A stretch of DNA of 64,000 nt from Campylobacter hyointestinalis subsp. hyointestinalis (GCF_013372145.1 NZ_CP053827.1:1116001-1180000), one strand, 5' to 3'. Positions 1 through 9,381 are shown, numbered from the stretch's first letter. Numbers and translations: made by a program. Notes: generated by a model not told the origin, from the letters alone.

Positions 1-1
1 C

Positions 2-46
2 CCAAAAGTCGGTAGAAAACTTAAAAACTATATCGAGGGAAACTAA
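2..46 (+). CDS. 3' end of an unidentified protein (partial)
   Basis: The window opens inside a frame reading PKVGRKLKNYIEGN followed by TAA. Only 14 residues are visible, basic and helix-like, so the protein cannot be named. The hairpin just downstream would end its transcript. That the frame is coding is inferred from its position against a terminator. Confidence 0.35.
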   Translation, partial: PKVGRKLKNYIEGN

Positions 47-70
47 GCTAACTCTCTAAAACAGAGATAA

Positions 71-91
71 AAAGGCGGTTTAACCGCCTTT
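71..91. terminator. bidirectional terminator between the partial gene and flaC
   Basis: A perfect 10-bp stem (AAAGGCGGTT / AACCGCCTTT) with a one-base loop is followed by T-rich sequence on both strands. It lies between two convergent genes and can serve as a Rho-independent terminator for both, including the end of the long leftward operon. Confidence 0.8.
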
Positions 92-112
92 TACACTATA
101 CTAAAGTTATAC

Positions 113-862
113 TTATCCTAGCAAATTTGCCATTTGAGATTGTAGCATTTGCGCATTGTGAGCCATCATCATAGTCGAACTATTTATCTTTAGATTTGCA
201 TTTGTAAGATCATTTACATTATTTGCCAAATCATTATTTTGTAACTGACTTTCACTAGCTTTCGCAGATGTTATGGTGCTTAAATTTGAGTTTATACCAC
301 TCATCAAACCATTTTGTGCGCTTCCGATATCAGAACGAAGAGAATTTATACTGTCCATAAAAGATTTTATGGAATTTTGGTTATTTACATCTACTGAATT
401 TATATTTGGAGCGCTTAAATTTATAGAAGTTACGCTATTTCCGGTATTAAAATTTAAAGTACCACCAAATATGCTATTTCCGTTATATGAAGCCGAATTT
501 ATAGAGTCAGTGATAGATGTCTTTATAGCATTTGCCTCACTGTTTATAGCCCGTCTTTCGTTTGCACCAAATGCTGCGTTATTGCTTCTAACAGATAGTT
601 CATTTAGCCTATCTGCTCCAGAGCTTATATTTTGTAACACTCCATCTGCTATTTGAAGCATACCAATAGCATCATTCGCATTATTTACACCTTGAGACAG
701 AGTATTTGACTGACTTAGCAAAGAGTCACCTATAACCAAATTTGCACCATCTGTTCCATTTAAAGCACGCTGTGCCGCTATATTTTCAAGAGCTTTATTT
801 GAACTGTTTTGAGCATTATTCAAATAATAATTTTGCATACTATTTGTATTATTTACTTGCAT
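113..862 (-). CDS. flaC: FlaC-like short flagellin, 249 aa
   Basis: The protein keeps the conserved N- and C-terminal D0/D1 helices of flagellin (NNANDAIGMLQIADGVL and a C-terminal LQSQMANLLG) but has almost no variable central domain. The 249-aa length equals that of Campylobacter jejuni FlaC, a flagellin secreted through the flagellar export apparatus rather than built into the main filament. It is strongly Asn/Ser-rich with no Cys. A very good ribosome site (GGAGGTGAAAT) precedes the ATG. It is the last gene of the leftward run, 55 bp after hisD, and ends at a terminator hairpin. No clear sigma-28 promoter was found in the short gap. Confidence 0.85.
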   Translation of the reverse strand: MQVNNTNSMQNYYLNNAQNSSNKALENIAAQRALNGTDGANLVIGDSLLSQSNTLSQGVNNANDAIGMLQIADGVLQNISSGADRLNELSVRSNNAAFGANERRAINSEANAIKTSITDSINSASYNGNSIFGGTLNFNTGNSVTSINLSAPNINSVDVNNQNSIKSFMDSINSLRSDIGSAQNGLMSGINSNLSTITSAKASESQLQNNDLANNVNDLTNANLKINSSTMMMAHNAQMLQSQMANLLG

Positions 863-917
863 ATTTCACCTCCATTGGCGATTTATATATTTTATATCTT
901 TATATTTAAATTTAAAC

Positions 918-2204
918 TTAATTCTCATATCTAACTTTTACGGAAAGTTCATGAGCGCCCAAACCTTCGGCTTTTGCCAAATTCATACAATCTCTACCTA
1001 GTCTATCTATGGAAGCTTTATTCATAGATATGATAGAACTTTTTTTCATAAAATTGCCTACTCCAAGAGGTGAGAAAAATCTAGCACTTCCACCTGTAGG
1101 CAATGTATGGTTTGGTCCAGCTAGATAGTCACCTATCGCCTCTGGCGTAAAATGACCTAAAAATATAGCTCCAGCATGTTTAATACGTGGTAAAAAGTCA
1201 AACGCGTTGTCAGTAGCAATCTCTAAGTGTTCTACTGCTAAGGCGTTCATTAGTTCTATACTCTCATCCATATCTTTGGCTACTATTATGGCAGATTTGT
1301 TTTCTATACTAGCTCTAGCTATATTTTGACGACTAAGCGTCGGAAGTAAATTATATATTTCGTCTTTGACTTTATTTGCAAAATCAGCGTCAAAAGTCAC
1401 CAAAAAGCTGCTTGCTATCTCATCATGTTCTGCTTGAGATAGTAAATCTATGGCTATATAATGAGGATTTGCCGAATTATCTGCTATGACTCCTATCTCG
1501 CTAGGTCCTGCTATCATATCTATATTTACATCACCAAATACAAGTTTTTTAGCAGTTGCGACAAAAATATTTCCAGGTCCGGTTATAACATCAACTTTCT
1601 TTATGGTTTTTGTTCCATAAGCCATAGCTCCAACGGCACTAGCACCGCCTACTTTATAGGCTTCGTTTATACCAAGAAGATGCATAGCTGCTAAAAGTAG
1701 TTCATTTACTTCACCGCCAACAGCAGGAGTGCAAACCACAATATCTTTTACACCTGCTACGATAGCTGGAACCGCGTTCATAAGCAAAGAGCTAGGATAT
1801 GCTGCTTTTCCACCTGGGATATAAAGCCCAGCCCTATCTACTGCAGTAATCTTTTGTCCTAATATAGAACCGTCATCTTCAAAACTAAGCCAAGTTTTTT
1901 CCAGCTGTTTTTCATGGTAGCGTTTGATCCTTTCAAATGCTACTTGCAAAGACTCTTTTAATTCGTCGTTTATAGAGTCATAAGCATTTTTCATCTCACA
2001 CCGAGTTATGGCTAGATTCGATTTTACTTCCCAGTGATCGAATTTGGCTATTTGCTCATTTAGAGCTTCATCGCCACGTTTTTTTATATCTTCTATTATG
2101 TTAGTGACTATGCCCATAACATTTTGCATATCCAAATTTGAACGATTTACCAATTTATCAAATTCAATATCGAAATTTTTATCATTACTATACAATATCT
2201 TCAT
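918..2204 (-). CDS. hisD: histidinol dehydrogenase
   Basis: HisD catalyses the last two steps of histidine synthesis, oxidising L-histidinol to L-histidine with NAD and a zinc ion in the cytoplasm. The 428-aa length is normal. The family core is visible: DVITGPGNIFVATAKKLVFG, then IAGPSEIGVIAD, the SQAEHD segment, and the AVEHLEIATDN motif with catalytic Glu-His. GDYLAGPNHTLPTGGSARF near the C-terminus is also conserved. The start has AAGGAG just upstream. It follows the desulfhydrase-like gene by 11 bp, so it is co-transcribed within the fba-side operon rather than in a his cluster. Confidence 0.95.
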   Translation of the reverse strand: MKILYSNDKNFDIEFDKLVNRSNLDMQNVMGIVTNIIEDIKKRGDEALNEQIAKFDHWEVKSNLAITRCEMKNAYDSINDELKESLQVAFERIKRYHEKQLEKTWLSFEDDGSILGQKITAVDRAGLYIPGGKAAYPSSLLMNAVPAIVAGVKDIVVCTPAVGGEVNELLLAAMHLLGINEAYKVGGASAVGAMAYGTKTIKKVDVITGPGNIFVATAKKLVFGDVNIDMIAGPSEIGVIADNSANPHYIAIDLLSQAEHDEIASSFLVTFDADFANKVKDEIYNLLPTLSRQNIARASIENKSAIIVAKDMDESIELMNALAVEHLEIATDNAFDFLPRIKHAGAIFLGHFTPEAIGDYLAGPNHTLPTGGSARFFSPLGVGNFMKKSSIISMNKASIDRLGRDCMNLAKAEGLGAHELSVKVRYEN

Positions 2205-2215
2205 AATTTCTCCTT

Positions 2216-3088
2216 TTAAATGCTCATTATATCATAATCTAATTTAAATTTTCGCTCATATCTAGGAATCAAACTTTCGTTTCCTATGACACCGCCTTGA
2301 TGGATGTATAAAATTTCATCGCCAAATTTATCTAAATTTGACAATAAAGTTAGCCAACCTACACTATCATAAAGCAGTTCAAATTCTATATTTGTCTGTT
2401 TTTTTAGCTGAATATAAATCTCGAAAAGTTCTTTTTTTAAATCGCCAAAATGATATTTTTTAGGCGGATTGAGCACCTTTAGCTTTGAGTCTGTATCCAA
2501 ATCTTTTATCTGCGAATTTAGATAAAGAGCATCACCAACACAAGGAGTAGTAAAAACATCAAACTCCGGTAAATTTTTTGATAGATAAGTCGCGCTCGTA
2601 CCGGTTCCACTCGGTAAAAAAATATCAAATTTAAGCCCTTTTTTCATAGCAAAATCTCTGATCAAATTTGCTTGAGTTTTAAATCCAACCTCAGCCTCAC
2701 GCATAAAAACACCCTCTTCTACAAACAAATCTTCATGTGTTTTCAAACTCAAAGCGAATTCACGACGTTTTTCATGGGTTATAAATTTCATTTTGTTACG
2801 CAAAGCATGAGCGTAGTTACCAACTGGATTTTGTAAAAGGTATGAGCTTATATGATCGCTAACATAGATAAACTCGAGATTTTTAAGTCTAGCAAATACG
2901 CTCAAACTATACATCGCATTTGACTGGTTAGAACCGTAACTAATGATGCGTTTTACACCACTTAGATCTAAATTTAAAAAATACTCAAGTTTTCTAGCCT
3001 TATTTCCGTTAAACTCACCACCTATCAAATCATCTCTAAGCACCCAAAAATCACGATCGTGAAATCTTATGCATTCAAAATTATCTAT
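2216..3088 (-). CDS. PLP-dependent ACC deaminase / D-cysteine desulfhydrase family protein, apparent AUA start
   Basis: A fold-type II PLP enzyme. The substrate cannot be told from sequence; 1-aminocyclopropane-1-carboxylate deaminase and D-cysteine desulfhydrase are the named family members. VLRDDLIGGEFNGNKARKLEYF carries the PLP lysine (NKARK), followed by SYGSNQSNAMYSL and LPSGTGTSATYL. The first ordinary start is the GTG at 3043, but the same frame stays open upstream and encodes IDNFECIRFHDRDFW, which continues the fold. The only well-placed initiator is ATA at 3088, with GGAG seven bases upstream, overlapping the end of the ompA-like gene. Translation may begin at AUA, or the gene may be damaged. 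Confidence 0.7.
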   Translation of the reverse strand: MDNFECIRFHDRDFWVLRDDLIGGEFNGNKARKLEYFLNLDLSGVKRIISYGSNQSNAMYSLSVFARLKNLEFIYVSDHISSYLLQNPVGNYAHALRNKMKFITHEKRREFALSLKTHEDLFVEEGVFMREAEVGFKTQANLIRDFAMKKGLKFDIFLPSGTGTSATYLSKNLPEFDVFTTPCVGDALYLNSQIKDLDTDSKLKVLNPPKKYHFGDLKKELFEIYIQLKKQTNIEFELLYDSVGWLTLLSNLDKFGDEILYIHQGGVIGNESLIPRYERKFKLDYDIMSI

Positions 3089-4085
3089 TTTTTGTCTCCA
3101 AAATATTTTTTATCTCTTGCATAGCGGATTTATCCGAAATACTAAACTTTATCTCGATCCTACGCGAAGCCTCTTTATCTTCAACACCGTTTTTATATAT
3201 CAAATCACTAAAGCTTCTACCGCTTGCTATCAGGTATTTTTGGAGATCTGGATCTTTATAAAATGAGTATATAAATTTCATAACCTCATAAGCTCTTTTT
3301 TGAGAAAGCTCTAAATTATACAGATAGCTTCCATCGCTATCGGTATGTCCTTCTATGGTGATTCTATCGATATTTGGTCTTATATCGCTACTAAGTAAAA
3401 CATCAAAATAAGCACCCAAAGTGCGCCTTAGATCGAACCTGGCTTCGTATTTCAATACAAACGAATTCGTATCAAAAAGCACAGAAGATGGAAGAGAAAT
3501 AGAACCAGAATCACTATCTATCCTTATATCGCTTCCAAGTTTATCTTTAAGATTTGATATCACTTTTACTTTGATACCGCCAAGACTTTTTAAGCGCTCT
3601 TTTGTAGCATTTAGATCACTTAAAAGCGTATCGTATTGAGTTTGAATTTGAGCTAAATTTGCTTTTAAATTATTTATTTGGAGATCTTTTTGACTAAGCA
3701 TTACGTTTAATTCTTCGTTTTCTTTATTTACCAAGCTCAAAGTGCTGTTCGTATCGCTAAGTTCTAAATTTAGCTCCCCTAATCTTTTGTTAAAAAGTTC
3801 ATTTATTTCACTCAAAGCTAAATTTTGATTTTGCGTAGCTTGTAGTTTTTGCATAAAATCTCTTATAGCTTGTTCTTTTTGATTTATTTTATCATTGCTG
3901 ATCTTTAAACTCTCTTCTTTTGAGTTTAAATCGAGTTTTAGACGATTTAAATCACTTTGAGTAAGGACGTACTTAACTACTATAGCGCCTATCAAAAGTA
4001 TAAAAACAAACAAAAGTCCTGCCATCAAATCGGCGTAAGCTATCCAAAAATTGCTACTTTCGTCTTTGTTATCACGAATCTTCAT
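3081..4085 (-). CDS. MotB/OmpA-domain membrane protein
   Basis: A 334-aa protein with one N-terminal membrane segment (about residues 14-40), an Asp in YADLMAGLLFVF as in MotB-type proton-channel subunits, a coiled coil (about 45-165), and a C-terminal OmpA-like peptidoglycan-binding domain (ITIEGHTDSDGSYLYNLELS). Together with the gene just upstream, whose end it overlaps by 14 bp, it should form an ion-driven stator-like complex linking inner membrane to cell wall. Similar pairs sit beside fba and hisD in other Campylobacter genomes. The role is unknown; it is not the flagellar MotB itself. Confidence 0.8.
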   Translation of the reverse strand: MKIRDNKDESSNFWIAYADLMAGLLFVFILLIGAIVVKYVLTQSDLNRLKLDLNSKEESLKISNDKINQKEQAIRDFMQKLQATQNQNLALSEINELFNKRLGELNLELSDTNSTLSLVNKENEELNVMLSQKDLQINNLKANLAQIQTQYDTLLSDLNATKERLKSLGGIKVKVISNLKDKLGSDIRIDSDSGSISLPSSVLFDTNSFVLKYEARFDLRRTLGAYFDVLLSSDIRPNIDRITIEGHTDSDGSYLYNLELSQKRAYEVMKFIYSFYKDPDLQKYLIASGRSFSDLIYKNGVEDKEASRRIEIKFSISDKSAMQEIKNILETKNR

Positions 4086-5385
4086 TAGATTTTGCTTCCA
4101 ATTTCTCTAAAACGACGTTTGCATCTTTATCTATCTCTTGCAAGCTTTTCTTAAGATCTTCTATGATGTATGAGCTCTCATCTTTAGATGATGATTCTTC
4201 ATCAAAAACATCTCTAAACGCCTTCATACCATCTATCAGTCCGGCCTTAAAGCCGTCTAAAGCAAGAGTTTGTTTGTCTAGAATTTTAGTACTAAAATCC
4301 TCTAGGCTATTTTTAAAATTATTTATGTCTTCATCAAATGAATTTATGGCTCTTTCTAACTTAACAATCTTATCTTCGCTAGCGCTTTGCAACCTTGCAT
4401 AATGCTCGCTTAAACGAATTTGTAAATCTTTTAAATTCAGATTAAACGAATGTAAGACGTTTAAGATTTCGGCATGGACTTTAACTATATCTTTTTGATC
4501 TCTTTGAGCTTTAAATAACATATCCATAGTGTGTTTTATATACTCACTACTTAGTTTTACTGCATCTTCTTCCACTCTTAGCATATTTGAGAAGCTTTGG
4601 AATTTTCTTTCTACGGTCTTATCAAGTTCATCAAAAAATTCACGCTTTCCAACATGCTCAAATATCGTACTAACTTTTTCAAAGTTTTTAAGACTCTCTT
4701 GCATATAGCGCTGCTCTATCTCTTCTTTACTCCAAAAAAATAGCTTTGTAGCATTTTTCTGTCTATTTATAAGCCTTGCAAATCTATTCATTCCAAATTT
4801 TTCAAAAAATATCCACCAAAGAGCTAAAAAAATACCATAAATCGATACGTAAAACGCTGTTCCTACGCCACTAAGCAGATATGAAATTTCGTTTTCAAGA
4901 GCAATTGTATTTGTAGAGCTAAAGTTCGGCATAGAAATAGCGATACTCAAAAAAGTGCCCAAAATTCCGAGCATAGGAAAAACCCCCGCACCGACTGCAG
5001 CGTAATTTTCATCTCTTACATCGGCCGAATATTTTTTAACAAATTCATCAAAGCTAGCATTTGATTTGCTCTCTTTTCCTATTGTTAGCAGACTTTTCAT
5101 TATATAATTTTTAAGCTCTTTTTTAAACTCATCTTTTCTTTGCTCAAATACAAAGCAACCAAACTCGGCACTATGTCTAGCAAAGATCATAGCTATAAAT
5201 AAAATGGCTCCCATCATTATGACTGTGTGAAGCTGGGTATTGAATTTTATAACATTGAAAAAACCAAGAAGAAAGATAGCATATATCAAGATAGGAAGAA
5301 AAATTATCTTTAAATAGACCAAAAATGCTTGCCTACTTTTTCCCTCTGGTAAAACAAGCTCATTTAAACCGTCATTTTTATCCAT
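4072..5385 (-). CDS. MotA/TolQ/ExbB-type proton channel protein with long coiled-coil tail
   Basis: A 437-aa protein with membrane segments near residues 25-45, 50-70, 130-155 and 170-195. The MotA/ExbB core is visible (GAGVFPMLGILGTFLSIAIS and ISYLLSGVGTAFYVSIYGI). A long helical tail of roughly 230 residues follows. This layout is shared with ZorA of Zorya defence, but no zorC, zorD or zorE lies nearby and the neighbours are metabolic, so a housekeeping stator-like complex is more likely. It pairs with the OmpA-domain gene downstream (14-bp overlap). It lies 85 bp after fba. Confidence 0.8.
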   Translation of the reverse strand: MDKNDGLNELVLPEGKSRQAFLVYLKIIFLPILIYAIFLLGFFNVIKFNTQLHTVIMMGAILFIAMIFARHSAEFGCFVFEQRKDEFKKELKNYIMKSLLTIGKESKSNASFDEFVKKYSADVRDENYAAVGAGVFPMLGILGTFLSIAISMPNFSSTNTIALENEISYLLSGVGTAFYVSIYGIFLALWWIFFEKFGMNRFARLINRQKNATKLFFWSKEEIEQRYMQESLKNFEKVSTIFEHVGKREFFDELDKTVERKFQSFSNMLRVEEDAVKLSSEYIKHTMDMLFKAQRDQKDIVKVHAEILNVLHSFNLNLKDLQIRLSEHYARLQSASEDKIVKLERAINSFDEDINNFKNSLEDFSTKILDKQTLALDGFKAGLIDGMKAFRDVFDEESSSKDESSYIIEDLKKSLQEIDKDANVVLEKLEAKSNEDS

Positions 5386-5470
5386 AAATATCCTTAAATT
5401 TATCTAAATTTAAAAATCAAAAAAATATCTAAATTTAAATAAATTTTGGTAGCAAAAAGCTACCAAAATA

Positions 5471-6535
5471 TCAGTTTCTGCCCACGCAATTCAGGTTTTC
5501 AAAAGCTTCTAAAAGTCTTTTTATAACGCTTTCCTCACCGTTTCTTAGCCATTTTCTAGGATCATAATATTTTTTATTTGGCTTGTCTTGCCCCTCTGGA
5601 TTTCCGATTTGTCCTTGCAAATAACTATGGTTAGCAGCTTCATATTCTCTTACACCGTTCCAAAATGCCCATTGAGTATCTGTATCTATGTTCATCTTTA
5701 CGACACCATAACTAACGGCGTCTTTTATATCTTTTATGTCACTACCGCTACCACCGTGAAAAACGAAATTGATCGGTTTTTCATCGCTTAATCCAAATTC
5801 GTTTTTAACATAAACTTGTGAATTTTTAAGAATTTCAGGACGAAGTACGACATTTCCTGGTTTATAAACACCATGAACATTTCCAAAACTTGCAGCTATG
5901 CTAAATTTATCACTTACTTCTTTTAGTTCTTTATAAGCATAAGCAACATCACTAGGCTGGGTATATAAAAGCGAGTTATCAACACTTGTATTATCTACGC
6001 CATCTTCCTCACCACCAGTCACGCCAAGCTCTATTTCTAAGCTAATGCCTAGCTCACTTAGATCTTTTAGATATTTTTTACAAGTAAAAACGTTTTCTTT
6101 CAAACTTTCTTCGCTAAGATCAAGCATATGAGAACTAAAAAGAGGCTTCCCAAAAACTCTTTTATGCTCACGGTTTGCCTCTATAAGTCCATCTATCCAC
6201 GGGAGTAGTTTTCTAGCAGCGTGATCGGTATGAAGCACGACTGGCACTCCGTATGCTTCAGCTAACAAATGCACATGCTTCGCTCCTGCCACAGCCCCCA
6301 AAATATCCGCCTTAGGACATGCTTTTCCAGCTATAAATGAAGCTCCACCGTTGCTAAATTGAATAATTACTGGCGAGTTTACTTTTTTTGCCGCTTCTAA
6401 AACCGCATTTATAGAGTTGCTTCCTACTACATTTACAGCAGGGATAGCAAAGCCTTCTTTTTTAGCGTGAGCGTAGAGTTTTGTGATATCATCACCACTT
6501 AGAACTCCAGCTTTTACAATATCCAAAACCCCCAT
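5471..6535 (-). CDS. fba: class II fructose-bisphosphate aldolase
   Basis: Cleaves fructose-1,6-bisphosphate to dihydroxyacetone phosphate and glyceraldehyde-3-phosphate, here mainly for gluconeogenesis since most campylobacters do not use glucose well. Zinc ligands are visible in VVLHTDHAARKLLPW, SFGNVHGVYKPGN and FVFHGGSGS; the ELGVTGGEEDG segment is the class IIA signature. The 354-aa length is typical. It starts 9 bp after peb4 and is almost certainly co-transcribed with it, an arrangement kept in C. jejuni (peb4-fba). Confidence 0.96.
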   Translation of the reverse strand: MGVLDIVKAGVLSGDDITKLYAHAKKEGFAIPAVNVVGSNSINAVLEAAKKVNSPVIIQFSNGGASFIAGKACPKADILGAVAGAKHVHLLAEAYGVPVVLHTDHAARKLLPWIDGLIEANREHKRVFGKPLFSSHMLDLSEESLKENVFTCKKYLKDLSELGISLEIELGVTGGEEDGVDNTSVDNSLLYTQPSDVAYAYKELKEVSDKFSIAASFGNVHGVYKPGNVVLRPEILKNSQVYVKNEFGLSDEKPINFVFHGGSGSDIKDIKDAVSYGVVKMNIDTDTQWAFWNGVREYEAANHSYLQGQIGNPEGQDKPNKKYYDPRKWLRNGEESVIKRLLEAFENLNCVGRN

Positions 6536-6544
6536 TTTTTATCC

Positions 6545-7357
6545 TTATTTATACTCTATCTTAGCGTCTTTTTTAAGAGCATCTACTTTCTTTTGCATAG
6601 CAGTTTTAAACTCTTCGCTTTTTAGTTGGTTTTCTATGTTTGTTTTTACTTCATCAAAGCTAAGAGTTGTTTGATCTTTAGCATCTTCTTTGAGTATGAT
6701 GTGATAACCAAATTGACTTTGTACAGGAGTTTTTGTCATCTCACCTTTTTTTAGTTTAAATGTAGCGTCTGCAAACTCAGGAACCATTTGAGAAGCTTTA
6801 AACCAACCAAGCTCGCCACCGTTTGCAGCAGAACCTTTATCTATAGATTTACTTTTAGCAAGTTCTGAGAATTTACTTTGAAGCGCATCACCTTTAAGAC
6901 CATTTAGGCTTTTTATAATGTCTTTAGCTTCTTTTTCTGTTTGAACCAAAATATGTTTTGCTCTGCTTTGAGCTGGCATTACAAATTTATCTTTGTTTTT
7001 ATCATAAAAATCTTTAACTTTAGCGCTATCTACTTTAAGACCGTCGAATTGTTTTTTCATCCATAAATTTATAGCAACGTTATCAGCAAGCTCATCTAAA
7101 AGTTTTTTAAACTCAGGATCTTTTTCTATACCTTCGCTTTTTGCTTGTTTTAGCATAAGTTTTCTCTCGATAACTCTAGTAACAAGATTTTTTTTCATCT
7201 CAGCAGGAATTTTATCAAGATCTGAACTATGAGCAGCGCCCAAAGCTGGAGCTAGATCAGCGTCAGTTATCTCTTCTCCATTTACTGTAGCTAAAACAGC
7301 AGCATTTAAACTAACGGCTGCAGCTAAACTTAAAGCTAAAATCATACCTTTTTTCAT
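6545..7357 (-). CDS. peb4: periplasmic peptidyl-prolyl isomerase PEB4/Cbf2
   Basis: A 270-aa SurA/PpiC-type chaperone. A signal peptide is clear (MKKGMILALSLAAAVSLNAA). The parvulin domain runs about residues 130-225 (AKHILVQTEKEA, NGGELGWFKASQMVPEF, FGYHIILKEDA), with chaperone helices on both sides. It helps outer-membrane proteins fold and supports adhesion and biofilm in C. jejuni (family knowledge). It is the first gene of the leftward operon and is divergent from nth, with a 97-bp shared promoter gap. Lysine-rich, as usual for this periplasmic protein. Confidence 0.93.
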   Translation of the reverse strand: MKKGMILALSLAAAVSLNAAVLATVNGEEITDADLAPALGAAHSSDLDKIPAEMKKNLVTRVIERKLMLKQAKSEGIEKDPEFKKLLDELADNVAINLWMKKQFDGLKVDSAKVKDFYDKNKDKFVMPAQSRAKHILVQTEKEAKDIIKSLNGLKGDALQSKFSELAKSKSIDKGSAANGGELGWFKASQMVPEFADATFKLKKGEMTKTPVQSQFGYHIILKEDAKDQTTLSFDEVKTNIENQLKSEEFKTAMQKKVDALKKDAKIEYK

Positions 7358-7454
7358 ACATAACCCTTTAAAATAAATTTAATAAACGAATTAATTATAT
7401 CCAAATACTAGTTAATATTTTTTAAAATTTACGTTTTTTAGGTAAAATTAGCCA

Positions 7455-8087
7455 ATGCGAACAAAACAAGATATACAAAAGATCAAGAATCTATTTTTAG
7501 AAAATTTCAGCGGTGCAAAAAGTGAGCTTAAATTTAAAAATCTATACGAGCTAATAGTTTGCGTTATGCTCTCAGCTCAATGCACGGATAAAAGAGTAAA
7601 TTTGATAACACCGGCACTTTTTGAGGCTTATCCAGATATAAAAGCTTTAGCCGGTGCAAATCTTAGCTCGCTTAAGATGTTTATAAACTCATGCAGCTTT
7701 TTTAACAATAAAGCTTCGAATTTAATAAAAATGGCAAAATCCGTAGTGGAAAATTTCGGCGGCGAAATTCCGCTAAACGAAAAAGACCTAACTAGTCTTG
7801 CAGGAGTCGGACAAAAGACCGCCCACGTCGTGCTTATAGAACATCAAGAAGCAAATTTGATGGCTGTAGATACTCACGTATTTAGAGTATCTCATAGGCT
7901 AAATTTAAGTAGCGCAAAAACTCCGCAAGCAACAGAGATCGATCTAAGCAAAGCGTTTAAAACAGAGCTTAACACGCTTCATCAAGCTATGGTTTTATTT
8001 GGTAGATATACTTGCAAAGCCGTGCGTCCAAGATGCGATGAATGCTTTTTACAAAGTCTTTGCAAGTGGAAAGATAAAACTATCTAA
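7455..8087 (+). CDS. nth: endonuclease III
   Basis: A bifunctional DNA glycosylase/AP lyase that removes oxidised pyrimidines. The helix-hairpin-helix with catalytic Lys is LAGVGQKTAHVV, the catalytic Asp is in MAVDTHVFRVSHRL, and the C-terminal [4Fe-4S] ligands follow C-x6-C-x2-C-x5-C (CKAVRPRCDECFLQSLC). Length 210 aa is normal. Divergent from peb4, and its last 8 bp overlap the convergent bioA end. Confidence 0.96.
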   Translation: MRTKQDIQKIKNLFLENFSGAKSELKFKNLYELIVCVMLSAQCTDKRVNLITPALFEAYPDIKALAGANLSSLKMFINSCSFFNNKASNLIKMAKSVVENFGGEIPLNEKDLTSLAGVGQKTAHVVLIEHQEANLMAVDTHVFRVSHRLNLSSAKTPQATEIDLSKAFKTELNTLHQAMVLFGRYTCKAVRPRCDECFLQSLCKWKDKTI

Positions 8088-9381
8088 GTTTGCTTAGCAA
8101 CTCATCTAACACGCTAACAACATAACAAACTTGCTCTTTTGTTATCACATAAGGCGGCATAAAATAAATAGTGTTTGCAAGAGGTCTTAGCAAAAGTCCT
8201 TTTTGCAAAGCTTGTTTGTATATCAAGTGTCCCATTCTTTTTTGCTTAAAGTTGACAAGATCAAAAGCCAGTATCATTCCTGTTTGTCTGAAGTTGTCTA
8301 TGAAGTCATACTTCAAAAGCTTACTAAACTCAGATTTTATAAATTTAGATAATCCTTTGTTTTTTTCTATAACATTTTCTTTTTCAAAAATATCAAGAGT
8401 AGCGTTCGCACAAGCGCAAGCAAGCGCATTTCCGGTGTAACTGTGAGAGTGTAAAAACGCTTTGTTGCTTTCATAAGTTCCATAAAATTCATTATAAATT
8501 CGGTCACTAGTCACCACAACGCTAAGTGGAAGATAGCCACCAGTTATCCCTTTACTAAGACATAAAAAATCAGGAACTACGTCGCAAAGCTCTAGCGCAA
8601 ACAAGCTTCCAGTTCTACCAAAGCCGACTGCGACTTCATCAAAAATGATATCTACATCATAGCTTTTAGCAAGTACACATGCCTTTTTAACGAAATCCGC
8701 GCTATACATATTCATATCTCCAGCACACTGAACCAAAGGCTCAAGTATAAATGCAGATAGCTGCTCGTGATGATTTTCTAAAACATTTTTTAGATCATTC
8801 AAAGCCTCTTCGTCGCTTACTTCCATACCTTTAAAGTTCATCGGCACTTTAGTTTGAACGGTTTTTATCAATATATTTTTATAGATTTTTTTGTAAAGTT
8901 CCACATCTCCAACACTAAGAGCTGCTATAGTTTCGCCATGATACGAGTTTTTTAAATTTAAAAACAGCGGTTTGTTTTTGCCAAGAAGCAAATTTTTATG
9001 ATAACTCATCTTTAAAGCTATCTCTATAGCACTACTTCCATTATCGCCATAAAAGCATTTATTTAGTGGCCTAGGAAGCAAATTTATCAGTCTATTTGAA
9101 AGCTTTATAATCCCCTCATGACTAAAACCAGCCATGATCACGTGCTCTAAATTCATAGCTTGCTCACTAAGTTTTGCACTTATATATTCATTTGAATGCC
9201 CAAAGATATTTACCCACCAACTAGAGACGCAGTCGATGTACTCATTGCCATCAAAATCACTAAGCACGGCTCCCTTGCCAGATTTTATAGGAATGATAGG
9301 AAAGTTCTCGTGATCGCTCATCTGAGTGCAAGGATGCCAAATATGCTCTAAATCCAACTTTGATAGTTCTAAATTTGTCAT
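8080..9381 (-). CDS. bioA: adenosylmethionine-8-amino-7-oxononanoate aminotransferase
   Basis: The PLP enzyme that makes 7,8-diaminopelargonate for biotin synthesis, using S-adenosylmethionine as amino donor. Class III aminotransferase features are seen: DCVSSWWVNIFGH (the SWWVN signature typical of BioA), YGDNGSSAIEIALKM, NSYHGETIAALSVG, IIFDEVAVGFGRTG, and the PLP lysine in LSKGITGGYLPLS. Length 433 aa is usual. It stands alone, convergent with nth and ahead of the cas operon end, with a 132-bp gap before cas1. Confidence 0.94.
   Translation of the reverse strand: MTNLELSKLDLEHIWHPCTQMSDHENFPIIPIKSGKGAVLSDFDGNEYIDCVSSWWVNIFGHSNEYISAKLSEQAMNLEHVIMAGFSHEGIIKLSNRLINLLPRPLNKCFYGDNGSSAIEIALKMSYHKNLLLGKNKPLFLNLKNSYHGETIAALSVGDVELYKKIYKNILIKTVQTKVPMNFKGMEVSDEEALNDLKNVLENHHEQLSAFILEPLVQCAGDMNMYSADFVKKACVLAKSYDVDIIFDEVAVGFGRTGSLFALELCDVVPDFLCLSKGITGGYLPLSVVVTSDRIYNEFYGTYESNKAFLHSHSYTGNALACACANATLDIFEKENVIEKNKGLSKFIKSEFSKLLKYDFIDNFRQTGMILAFDLVNFKQKRMGHLIYKQALQKGLLLRPLANTIYFMPPYVITKEQVCYVVSVLDELLSKLR

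Noticed and set aside
273-656. 127-codon plus-strand frame opposite flaC
   Set aside because: It is the shadow of flaC on the other strand, with no ribosome site.
4072-5385. Zorya defence system
   Set aside because: Only the channel pair is present; no zorC, zorD or zorE nearby, and the gene neighbourhood is the usual fba-hisD one.
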